Shown: positions 1-5,929 of the stretch, in pieces
Position numbering within the stretch: position 1 is the first letter of the stretch
Layout: the number at the start of each line of letters is the position of its first letter
Source of the DNA: Lentisphaeria bacterium
GTDB lineage: Bacteria > Verrucomicrobiota > Lentisphaeria > Oligosphaerales > Oligosphaeraceae
Assembly (NCBI GenBank): GCA_028699735.1
Contig: JAQVUB010000052.1
Span: forward strand, 1-10,376
DNA: 10,376 nucleotides
Reading direction: 5' to 3'
Translations under genes and position numbers: made by a program
The notes under the pieces: generated by a model
Databases searched by the model: none
Seen by the model: only the letters and a program-made list of their open reading frames with translations
Told to the model about the DNA's origin: nothing

Positions 1-139
1 AGACGGCGAGATCGGACACTATACGCTCAAGCGCGTTGAGCATCTGAGAAGAAATGTCATTTGCGCCCTGGAAAAGTTCGATTCGAATCCTTCTCGGAAC
101 GATCAGCCTCAGTGCATTCAGCCGGAGCCTCCCGCATAA
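1..139 (+). CDS. C-terminal end of an unidentified upstream protein (partial)
   Basis: An open frame enters from the left edge (first whole codon at base 2) and runs 45 codons to TAA at 137-139. It has no start inside the window. The visible tail begins DGEIGHYTLKRVEHLRRN and ends in a polar, proline-rich stretch (QPEPPA). Codon choice resembles the neighbouring genes, and the other two forward frames are not convincing here: one stops by base 39, and the third stops at 45. The TAA lies two bases before the ATG of the next gene (TAAGAATG), which suggests an operon with translational coupling. The tail shows no motif I recognise, so I assign no function. From its position it probably belongs to the same polysaccharide locus, but that is inference. 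Confidence 0.7.
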   Translation, partial: DGEIGHYTLKRVEHLRRNVICALEKFDSNPSRNDQPQCIQPEPPA

Positions 140-141
140 GA

Positions 142-2346
142 ATGAAAAAACACAGCCTTTGCGATACGATCATTCTGGCGGGCATCGGCCTGGTGCTGGT
201 CTTTTCGCCCCTGGCCTTCGGGGCCGTGCATGTGTGGGCCTATGCGTTCGTTGAGCTGGTCGTATTTTTTCTTTTGGCCCTGTGGTGCCTGGACCGATGG
301 GTGATTTCCCGGCAAAAGCCTTTCCAGTGGGTAAGCACCCCCTTAAACGGGTTTGCGCTGCTGATCATGGCCCTTATCCTCATTCAGACGGCGCCGCTGC
401 CGGCCTTTGTCGTTGATCTGCTGTCTCCGAAGGTTTTTGCCGACAAAACCCAGATTCGTGATTTGCTGGCCCAGGGGGGCGATGAGGCAAATCCGGGCAA
501 ATGGTTTGCCCTGTCTTATTATCTGCATTCGACGCAGGTTCAGGGGCTGAAGCTGGCCGCGGTTTTCGGCGTGTTTTTTCTGGTGGTCAACACGGTTCGC
601 TCCAAAGGACGAATCAATTTTCTCATATACCTTCTGGTTTTCGTGGGGCTCTTTGAAGCCCTGTACGGAATTGCCCAGTATTTTCGGCACAGCGCCAAGA
701 TCCTCTGGCTGGGCAAATGGACAGGGGTTGGAACCGGCACCTTTTTAGGGTCCAATCATTATGCGTTCTACATGGAAATGGCATTTTGTCTTTGCGTTGG
801 CGTGGTTCTGGCCCTGAGACAAAGAGGCCGGCGCATGGTGTCCGGATTTCAGACGCCGCGATCCAGGATTCAGCGATGGGTGGCCGTGTTTTCGCCCGAA
901 TCGACCCGGCCGCGCCAGTTGTTCTTTTTGTTTGTCGCTATTTTTCTGGGCGTGGCCCTGTTGAGCTCAGGCTCTCGGGGCGCTCTGATCGCCGCCGCCC
1001 TGGGCATGCTCTTTGTTGCATTTTTATATTTAAAAAAAGGGCATGCGCGATACGCCGGCCTGGTTTTCATGCTGTTTGCCGCCGCCCTGGGAAGCGGATT
1101 GTATCTGGGGACGGATTATACGCTGGAAAAATTCAATCATCCCGAGGGGTTTTATGGAAGGATGCGGGTCACCCAATCGGTGGTTCCCATGATTGAAGAT
1201 TACCCGGCATTCGGCGTGGGCCTGGGAAATTTCCAGTTTTTATATCCCCGGCATGTCCCCGGGAATAAAGACGGGGTGGCTTCAACCGGCCATGCGCATA
1301 ACGACTGGATCGAGGCAATTGCCGAACTAGGGCTGTTGGGAGGGGGGCTGATCATCGGCGCTTTTTTTCTCTATCTGCATCGAATGTTTCGAATCTGGCG
1401 GCAACGAAATGATCCGCATGCCGTCGGCATCGGCGCTGGCGTCATGGCCGCGGCGATTGCCACGGGATTTCACAGCTTTTTTGACTTCAGTCTGCATTAT
1501 CTAGCCAATCCATTGACGCTGGCCGCGATTCTGGCCCTGGGGTGGGTGGCCGTGCATCGCAGGGGGGCGGGATACAGCGAGTCTTTTTTTTATGGAACCA
1601 GAACGTTTTTCCTGACCCGTTTTCAGCGAATCGGACTTTTCGCGGTCGTTCTTGCGGTCATCGGCCTGGGGATGAGTCTTTCCCTGAGACATGGGCTGGC
1701 CGAAGCCTACTGCCCCAGTGAATGGAATTCCACCATGAATCTGGATTTAAAGCCGGATGCCGACAAGATTCAGGAGGCCATTTCATACAATGGCCGCAAT
1801 GCGGATTATTATTTCAAGCAGGCCATGCAGAAACTCGATTATCGCATGAAATTTCAGTCCGTTGCGCCGAATGAAAGTCAGCGGATCATCGACAGCTTAA
1901 CAAAAGCCATCGGGCTGAATCCGGCGCGAAGCATTTACTGGGTCGTGCTGGCAAAGCGATGGGTGGCGAAAAGCTATGACGGCTATGGATATGTGACCCA
2001 ATGGCTTCCCCTGGCTGACCAGTGCTATGATATGGCCGTGAAATGCGCGCCCGGGGATGGGAAATTGCTTTTTCAGGCGGCGGCGCATTGGCTGTGGCGT
2101 TCCGCCATGTTTTCGGCTGATTCGGTGGAAAATGCCGCTGTGAATAACGCAATCTCCCGGCAAGAGGCGGTTTCAAAGTTCCAGAAACTGTTTCAGCGCG
2201 CGTTGGCCATCGATCCTGAACACTGGAAAAAAGCCGCTGAACTGGTGTGGATGTATTATCCAGAGGATACGATGATCTATGCGCTTGCACCGGATGATGA
2301 TTCCGAGCTTAAAAGCGATCTCCTGAAATGGGTTGCGGAAAAATAA
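142..2346 (+). CDS. O-antigen ligase/polymerase (Wzy-like) membrane protein with soluble C-terminal domain
   Basis: This 734-residue multi-spanning inner-membrane protein probably polymerises or ligates lipid-linked sugar repeat units on the periplasmic side. Hydrophobic segments are spread over residues 9-515. Family signatures of the O-antigen ligase superfamily (Wzy_C) appear in order: FLGSNHYA (201-208), SGSRGALIA (276-284), HAHNDWIEAIAELGLLG (384-400) and HSFFDFSLHYLANP (444-457). Residues from about 520 to the end are soluble and helical. They include TPR-like stretches (for example SLTKAIGLNPARSIYW and KLFQRALAIDPEHW), a fusion common in this superfamily. I chose the ATG at 142 because the upstream gene stops two bases before it and the protein then opens MKKHSLCDTIILAG. 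An in-frame TTG at 61 would add 27 residues and overlap the upstream gene by 79 bases. The Shine-Dalgarno match is weak (GGAG at 124-127, 14 bases away), consistent with coupling. Polymerase and ligase cannot be separated from sequence; the exopolysaccharide context favours polymerase. Confidence 0.87.
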   Translation: MKKHSLCDTIILAGIGLVLVFSPLAFGAVHVWAYAFVELVVFFLLALWCLDRWVISRQKPFQWVSTPLNGFALLIMALILIQTAPLPAFVVDLLSPKVFADKTQIRDLLAQGGDEANPGKWFALSYYLHSTQVQGLKLAAVFGVFFLVVNTVRSKGRINFLIYLLVFVGLFEALYGIAQYFRHSAKILWLGKWTGVGTGTFLGSNHYAFYMEMAFCLCVGVVLALRQRGRRMVSGFQTPRSRIQRWVAVFSPESTRPRQLFFLFVAIFLGVALLSSGSRGALIAAALGMLFVAFLYLKKGHARYAGLVFMLFAAALGSGLYLGTDYTLEKFNHPEGFYGRMRVTQSVVPMIEDYPAFGVGLGNFQFLYPRHVPGNKDGVASTGHAHNDWIEAIAELGLLGGGLIIGAFFLYLHRMFRIWRQRNDPHAVGIGAGVMAAAIATGFHSFFDFSLHYLANPLTLAAILALGWVAVHRRGAGYSESFFYGTRTFFLTRFQRIGLFAVVLAVIGLGMSLSLRHGLAEAYCPSEWNSTMNLDLKPDADKIQEAISYNGRNADYYFKQAMQKLDYRMKFQSVAPNESQRIIDSLTKAIGLNPARSIYWVVLAKRWVAKSYDGYGYVTQWLPLADQCYDMAVKCAPGDGKLLFQAAAHWLWRSAMFSADSVENAAVNNAISRQEAVSKFQKLFQRALAIDPEHWKKAAELVWMYYPEDTMIYALAPDDDSELKSDLLKWVAEK

Positions 2347-2462
2347 AAATAGCCGTTTTTTTCAGCTTTATTTGTTGGGTTGCTTATGCTAACTAGTTTA
2401 CTTCCAGTCCCTTATTTGTTCAAAGCCTTTGATATGCCCCATTCTCGATTTTAATTTTTTTA

Positions 2463-2480
2463 TCGGCACGAATTGTGCAA
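2463..2480 (+). promoter_or_regulatory. Candidate sigma-54 (-24/-12) promoter
   Basis: The sequence CGGCACGAATTGTGCAA matches the RpoN consensus TGGCACGNNNNTTGCW with two mismatches. It keeps the invariant GG (2465-2466) and GC (2477-2478) exactly ten bases apart. Transcription would start near 2490, giving a leader of about 44 bases before the ATG at 2534. A palindrome AACTAGTT at 2391-2398, about 70 bases upstream, is a possible but unproven activator site. Sigma-54 promoters need a bacterial enhancer-binding protein; none is encoded in this window. The site sits in the 187-base gap between the polymerase gene and the small secreted protein; that gap holds no other clear gene or terminator. 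Confidence 0.68.
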
Positions 2481-2533
2481 GTAAAACTTTTATGCTCTTC
2501 CAAAATTTTGAAAATATATGCAAAGGAGATGTT

Positions 2534-2923
2534 ATGGGAAAATATTCGGCATCATGGAAGTGTTTATTTACGATTGTCATGGCAGTGGCCCTGCTATGTC
2601 CAGCCTTTGTTGCCAATGCGGCGATCAGCAGCGATCTGGAGGCTCGGATTGTCGCTGACGTTGAAGCCGGAAAGACCATGCAGGAAATCATCGAAACTTA
2701 TGCAGACGCAGCTGGATTGCAGGATCTGGTGATATTTCTTCTCATGAGATATCCTGGGCTTTCGGCTGATATTTATTCCGGCCTGGCCGCTTATGGGGCG
2801 GAGCATAATATTCCCTCCGACCAGATAGAGCAACTCTGGCAGTTTGCCACTACGGAGGCCGGCGTTCAGGATCCATACGATCCGGTAGAGGCCACCCAGG
2901 CCAAGGATATTTATACGCATTAG
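2534..2923 (+). CDS. Small secreted protein of unknown function
   Basis: The protein has 129 residues and I do not recognise its family. It opens with a clear Sec signal peptide: the charged start MGKYSASWK, a hydrophobic core LFTIVMAVALLCPAF, and a likely cleavage after VANA (residue 29). The mature part is about 100 residues, acidic and probably all helical, with heptad-like stretches (EARIVADVEAGKTMQEIIETY, then a segment ending FLLMRYP). It has no cysteines after the signal peptide and no PEP-CTERM-type sorting tail. The ATG at 2534 is preferred over an in-frame ATG at 2429 because a strong AAAGGAG (2522-2528) sits five bases before it and because it places the signal peptide at the N-terminus. 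It is the first gene after the sigma-54-like promoter and lies 94 bases upstream of the beta-barrel gene, so the two are probably co-transcribed. A periplasmic or exported accessory role in polysaccharide secretion is inference. Confidence 0.83.
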   Translation: MGKYSASWKCLFTIVMAVALLCPAFVANAAISSDLEARIVADVEAGKTMQEIIETYADAAGLQDLVIFLLMRYPGLSADIYSGLAAYGAEHNIPSDQIEQLWQFATTEAGVQDPYDPVEATQAKDIYTH

Positions 2924-2943
2924 AGTAATATAGGTCTTTGTGC

Positions 2944-2961
2944 GTCCCTCTTTCAGGGGAC
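2944..2961 (+). other. Small hairpin in the spacer before the beta-barrel gene
   Basis: GTCCCT (2944-2949) pairs with GGGGAC (2956-2961), including one G-U pair, across a six-base loop. No T-run follows, so it is not an intrinsic terminator. It lies in the 94-base spacer between the secreted-protein gene and the beta-barrel gene. It could influence mRNA stability or the relative expression of the two, but the stem is short and may be chance. Confidence 0.3.
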
Positions 2962-3017
2962 AGGAGAAAACTCATCTTGTCTGAAAAGATCAAAACCGAG
3001 TAAGCTAGGATAAATCG

Positions 3018-4256
3018 ATGAAAAAACAATATTGCCGCCAACTTCTGATCTTGATTGTTGGAATTTTTCTTGCCGCCCAACCCGTTTTTGCGATGAATTT
3101 CGGGAAAATCGACGTTACTCCGATGATTAATGTTTCCGCCCAGCATTACAGCAATATCTTTTATGAAAGCGATAATGCGCAAGACGATGTCTGTCTGAAG
3201 GTCACTCCCGGGGTGTTAATAGGCTATTTGGGATCAAAGGGAAACTATCTGAACGCTGGTTACTCCGTGGACCTGGTGTATTTCAACGACTACAGCGACA
3301 ACAATTATCAGACGCATAAGCCGTTTGTCTCCTTGGGCCTGGAGAGCCCCCTAGGGCTGTATCTCAAGGCGGATGACAAATACTTCAGCACCCAGGACCT
3401 TTACGGCACCGAGGACCAGTATGGCGTCGGCGAACGGACAAAGCGCTGGCACAATACCGCCGACGTGGCTGTAGGATACAGGTTCGCTGATCGATACACC
3501 CTTGAGGCGCAGTATCGCAATTATCTTCAGCGCTTTGATCAGATCAGCGATGAATGGCAGGATCGAAACGACAACCGCTATGGCGTGAGTTTTGCCGTCA
3601 AGGTGGCGCCCAAGACCGAGGTGTTTGCGCAGTATCGAATGACGGTCGCGGATTTCGACAGTCAAAACGACTCGGTGGCAAATGATGCTTTCACCTCTCA
3701 GACGTCCATGGATTATACGCTTAATGACTATTTTATCGGCGTCCGTCTGGCGGCAACGGCCAAGATCAACGGCGAGATCAAGGTTGGCTGGGGTGAGAAG
3801 GAGTACGACAATGCGTTTGATCCCAATGGAATTGCCTACGACGATGAGTCAACCTGGATTGCGGAGACCAGATTGAATTATCAGATGCTTCAGCGAACGC
3901 TTCTGACATTGCATGTTTACAGAGAATATAAGCCCTCGGTGTACAAGGGCGCTCCTTCATCATCGTATGAGGATACCGTTGCCGGGCTGGCGCTTAAACA
4001 AGGCCTTGGCAATCAGATTCTGATGAACCTTGGCGCCCAGTGGAGATACAATAATTATGTCAATGAGGCCGAAGGTCTTCCGGGAAAAGATTTTACGATT
4101 TATGACTTGAATGCGGGGTTTGAATTATCCGTCAATTCATGGCTCAAGGCCGAAGCCGGATACAGATATCAAACCAAGGCGGCCGGCGACAGCCAGTATG
4201 ATGAATACGAATATGATGCCAGCATCTTTTCTATCGGACTGACCGCGGCTTACTGA
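3018..4256 (+). CDS. Outer-membrane beta-barrel protein of an exopolysaccharide locus
   Basis: The 412-residue protein begins with a Sec signal peptide (MKKQYCRQLLILIVGIFLAA, likely cleaved after VFA at residue 25). The rest consists of alternating polar and hydrophobic strands rich in Tyr, Phe, Asp and Asn with short turns. It ends IFSIGLTAAY, with the terminal aromatic residue that serves as the outer-membrane insertion signal. The early stretch with SNIFYESDN, followed by a VTPGV segment, is typical of the putative beta-barrel porin 2 family (BBP2/BBP2_2), often found in exosortase and exopolysaccharide clusters. The start at 3018 is supported by AGGA at 3007-3010 and by the signal peptide. 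A strong terminator follows about 140 bases after the stop. Candidate role: the outer-membrane conduit for the polysaccharide, partnering the OPX lipoprotein encoded downstream. A structural or unrelated porin role remains possible. Strand number was not determined. Confidence 0.85.
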   Translation: MKKQYCRQLLILIVGIFLAAQPVFAMNFGKIDVTPMINVSAQHYSNIFYESDNAQDDVCLKVTPGVLIGYLGSKGNYLNAGYSVDLVYFNDYSDNNYQTHKPFVSLGLESPLGLYLKADDKYFSTQDLYGTEDQYGVGERTKRWHNTADVAVGYRFADRYTLEAQYRNYLQRFDQISDEWQDRNDNRYGVSFAVKVAPKTEVFAQYRMTVADFDSQNDSVANDAFTSQTSMDYTLNDYFIGVRLAATAKINGEIKVGWGEKEYDNAFDPNGIAYDDESTWIAETRLNYQMLQRTLLTLHVYREYKPSVYKGAPSSSYEDTVAGLALKQGLGNQILMNLGAQWRYNNYVNEAEGLPGKDFTIYDLNAGFELSVNSWLKAEAGYRYQTKAAGDSQYDEYEYDASIFSIGLTAAY

Positions 4257-4372
4257 AAATGCTGAAACTTCGGCCCGCGTCGGAAGGTCAATTTTCTGTC
4301 GGCCGGAATATGTAATAAATTGCTGAAAAATTAAATAGTTAACGCACGATGTTGGTCTTGAACGAGGCAGAA

Positions 4373-4399
4373 TTTTCAAAATCGTCAAAATTTTGAAAA
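4373..4399. repeat. AT-rich inverted repeat ahead of the terminator
   Basis: TTTTCAAAAT (4373-4382) is the exact reverse complement of ATTTTGAAAA (4390-4399), with seven bases between them. The right arm belongs to the 14-mer CAAAATTTTGAAAA (4386-4399), which also occurs at 2501-2514 in the leader of the small secreted protein gene. The repeat abuts the A-tract of the terminator, so part of it may simply be terminator context. Confidence 0.45.
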
Positions 4400-4429
4400 A
4401 AGGGGAGATCAGCTCCCCTTTTTTATTTT
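4396..4429 (+). terminator. Strong Rho-independent terminator
   Basis: The perfect seven-base stem AGGGGAG (4401-4407) / CTCCCCT (4413-4419) encloses the loop ATCAG and is followed by T-rich sequence TTTTTTATTTT (4419-4429). The stem is preceded by a run of A residues (4396-4401) that can extend it against the T-run, so it may also work in the opposite direction. It closes the unit containing the small secreted protein and the beta-barrel gene, and separates it from the export/kinase operon. Confidence 0.87.
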
Positions 4430-4470
4430 GGAGGCCTTGCGATCTTGAGCTGCACAGTCCTTGACGAATG

Positions 4471-4488
4471 CCTGCCGGAAACGGCAGG
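4471..4488. other. Stable hairpin with GAAA tetraloop in the non-coding gap
   Basis: CCTGCCG (4471-4477) and CGGCAGG (4482-4488) form a perfect seven-base stem closed by a GAAA (GNRA) tetraloop. It is followed by GATTTTGCTTT, an interrupted T-rich stretch, so it could be a back-up terminator, part of a small RNA, or a REP-like element. It lies in the 547-base gap between the beta-barrel and export genes. From about 4490 to 4600 I see no gene, RNA gene or clear repeat. The open frame on the opposite strand here crosses the terminator and is not credible. Confidence 0.45.
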
Positions 4489-4615
4489 GATTTTGCTTTA
4501 CGCGCAATAGCTCCCTTATGTCGGGTGGGTGCATTGTTTTGGGATGTGCGATGGCAGCGTATGGCGCGTTCCATGAAAGATATGAGACGGCCCTGGGGTT
4601 TGGCTGTGGAATAGC

Positions 4616-4643
4616 TTGATTTTTTTAGGTTATGGGGTATACT
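4616..4643 (+). promoter_or_regulatory. Candidate promoter for the export/kinase/phosphatase operon
   Basis: TTGATT (4616-4621) and TATACT (4638-4643) resemble sigma-70 -35 and -10 hexamers (4/6 and 5/6 matches) with a 16-base spacer. Transcription would start near 4650 and leave a leader of about 150 bases. A weaker sigma-54-like site overlaps it: TGGC at 4601-4604 and GC at 4614-4615 give GG-N10-GC, but the rest of that consensus is poor. This is the best promoter candidate between the terminator at 4396-4429 and the export gene. Neither call is certain. Confidence 0.48.
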
Positions 4644-4663
4644 TTTTAAGTTTATGTTCCGAG

Positions 4664-4786
4664 GTTTGACGGCTTCGAAAAAAGTACTCACATCCGTCAT
4701 TTCCGCGGAAGCGGGAATCCAGAACGTGTTAAAATGACTGGGTTCCCCTTCCCCGATCAGGTCGAGGACAAGCTTCAGGGGAATGG
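4664..4786. repeat. Dispersed palindromic repeat element in the operon leader
   Basis: Several nested inverted repeats are visible. ATTTCCGC (4699-4706) / GCGGGAAT (4711-4718) has a GGAA loop and one G-U pair. GGGAATCCAG (4713-4722) faces CTGGGTTCCC (4738-4747) with one wobble. TTCCCCT (4743-4749) faces AGGGGAA (4777-4783). The left flank TTTGACGGCTTCGAAAAAAG and the core CGTCATTTCC...GCGGGAATCCAG resemble intergenic repeats I remember from Desulfobacterota genomes; that resemblance is from memory, not a search. No matching right flank is seen, so this copy may be truncated. It ends just before the ribosome-binding site of the export gene and would be transcribed into its leader. Confidence 0.6.
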
Positions 4787-4803
4787 CAAATATAGGGACG
4801 AAT

Positions 4804-5844
4804 ATGAAATTTTCATGGCGATTTTTTCTGTTGTGTATGATGCTGATCTTGGTTCAAGCCTGTTTGCCGGGCGGCAATGTGGTTCGTGTGACGACTGTTT
4901 CGGAAGACAAGATCGAAGGTCTGGGCGATGACGAGTTGGCCAAGCTGGCTGAAATCCGGAAAGTCCGGCAGAACAGAGATGAGGCATTGGACATCAAAGA
5001 GGTCATTGAATCCACCCCCAACTATTCCGTGGAAGCATATCTGAAAGCCTATGGCAGTCAAGACCGGGATAAAACGTTGGATTATCGCGTGGGCGGATTT
5101 GATGTTCTGGACATCGTGGTTTATGAAGAACCGGATCTTTCGCGCAAAGATGTTCGGGTCAGCGCCGACGGGTATATCTCGTTTCCCTTGATCGGCAGGG
5201 TTTTTGTAGACGGTTTTGCCACTTCGGAAATCGAGCGCATCATCGCCGAGAAGCTCGCTGAAGGGCAGTATCTGCTCGATGCCCATGTTGCGGTGATGGT
5301 GGTGGATTATCAAAGCCGTAAATATATGGTGCTGGGTTCTGTCTCCTCGCCGGGGACTTATCCGCTTCGGGCCAATGAGCGCATGCTGGACGCCATTTCC
5401 AAGGCCGGGGGCATTCAGCTTGCAAAGACCAGTTATGAGGCCGTGATTATCCGTTCAGCCGGAGATGGGAACGGAAAAAAAATCGCTGTACATATTAATT
5501 TGGATTCCTTGATGAAAAAAGGCGATCCGCTTCAAAATCTGGCGCTGGTAGACGGAGATCTGATTTACATTCCCGTTCCGGAAAACTTCTACATCATCGG
5601 GCAGGTTCACAGCCCTGGCGCTATCACCTATCAGGGAGACATCACTCTGGTGGAGGCCATCGGCATGGCAGGCGGATTTACCCCGATTGCCGCGAGAAAT
5701 CGAACGCGAATCATACGGGTTGAAAACGGCGAGGAAAAAATTATCTATGTCAAGGTCGACGCCATCACCGGAGAAGGCAAAAAAACACAGGATGTGCAGA
5801 TCCTTCCGGGCGACGTGATCGTGGTGCCGGAGAGCTACTGGTAG
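4804..5844 (+). CDS. Polysaccharide export lipoprotein (Wza/OPX family) lacking the C-terminal pore helix
   Basis: The 346-residue periplasmic lipoprotein exports polysaccharide together with a Wzc-type partner. The signal peptide ends in the lipobox LVQAC, with the lipidated Cys at residue 20. After a charged linker (about 25-90) comes the polysaccharide export domain (94-168, opening YRVGGFDVLDIVV). Two SLBB domains follow: about 173-255, with VLGSVSSPGTYPL, and about 262-345, with IIGQVHSPGAITY. The protein ends IVVPESYW immediately after the second SLBB, so it lacks the amphipathic C-terminal helix that forms the E. coli Wza outer-membrane pore (Wza is about 379 residues). The start at 4804 is preferred over an ATG at 4783: it has AGGGA at 4794-4798 and gives a compact lipoprotein signal, whereas AGGGG is only one base from 4783. 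It is probably the first gene of an operon with the downstream kinase and phosphatase. I give no symbol because locus-specific names vary. Confidence 0.92.
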   Translation: MKFSWRFFLLCMMLILVQACLPGGNVVRVTTVSEDKIEGLGDDELAKLAEIRKVRQNRDEALDIKEVIESTPNYSVEAYLKAYGSQDRDKTLDYRVGGFDVLDIVVYEEPDLSRKDVRVSADGYISFPLIGRVFVDGFATSEIERIIAEKLAEGQYLLDAHVAVMVVDYQSRKYMVLGSVSSPGTYPLRANERMLDAISKAGGIQLAKTSYEAVIIRSAGDGNGKKIAVHINLDSLMKKGDPLQNLALVDGDLIYIPVPENFYIIGQVHSPGAITYQGDITLVEAIGMAGGFTPIAARNRTRIIRVENGEEKIIYVKVDAITGEGKKTQDVQILPGDVIVVPESYW

Positions 5845-5851
5845 TCACCCA

Positions 5852-5880
5852 AAGCGCATCGCCGGCAAAACGGCGCGCTT
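5852..5880 (+). other. Intergenic hairpin between export and kinase genes
   Basis: AAGCG (5852-5856) and CGCCG (5860-5864) pair with CGGCG (5871-5875) and CGCTT (5876-5880) around a GCAAAA loop, leaving a three-base bulge (CAT) on the left arm. The stem is GC-rich, but the sequence after it (CATTTCGG) has no T-run, so it is not a standard terminator. It starts eight bases after the export gene stop, inside an 85-base spacer. It might protect the upstream mRNA from decay or set the ratio of export protein to kinase. Confidence 0.42.
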
Positions 5881-5929
5881 CATTTCGGAAAATGCATGGC
5901 TGCGATTATTTGAATCAGGGACGATCAAT

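Noticed and set aside
61..141. TTG start at 61 for the Wzy-like protein
   Set aside because: It would overlap the upstream coding frame by 79 bases and add a polar, unlikely N-terminus. The ATG at 142 sits two bases after the upstream stop.
717..1196. A 159-codon forward frame inside the Wzy-like gene
   Set aside because: It lies in another frame of a gene with clear family motifs. Its product is arginine-rich and typical of a shadow frame.
2347..2462. Terminator after the Wzy-like gene
   Set aside because: Only A-rich and T-rich runs (around 2341-2362) are present without a GC-containing stem, so an intrinsic terminator is not supported.
2429..2533. ATG at 2429 as start of the small secreted protein
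   Set aside because: It would bury the signal peptide behind 35 extra residues and read through the sigma-54-like promoter. The ATG at 2534 has an excellent Shine-Dalgarno sequence.
2534..4256. PEP-CTERM or exosortase substrate among the secreted proteins
   Set aside because: Neither the small secreted protein nor the barrel ends in a PEP motif followed by a membrane segment and basic tail, and no exosortase is encoded in the window.
4137..4700. A 187-codon open frame on the minus strand
   Set aside because: It overlaps the end of the barrel gene, crosses the strong terminator and starts inside the dispersed repeat. Its product has no recognisable domain and looks like translated non-coding sequence.
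4783..4803. ATG at 4783 as start of the export lipoprotein
   Set aside because: The purine-rich stretch is only one base from this ATG, and the codon lies in the right arm of the repeat. The ATG at 4804 has better spacing and gives a standard lipoprotein signal.
2924..4803. Cyclic-di-GMP or other known riboswitch in the leaders
   Set aside because: I looked for the conserved GEMM-type core sequences in the leaders and spacers and did not find them. The hairpins present are explained as simple stems or repeats.
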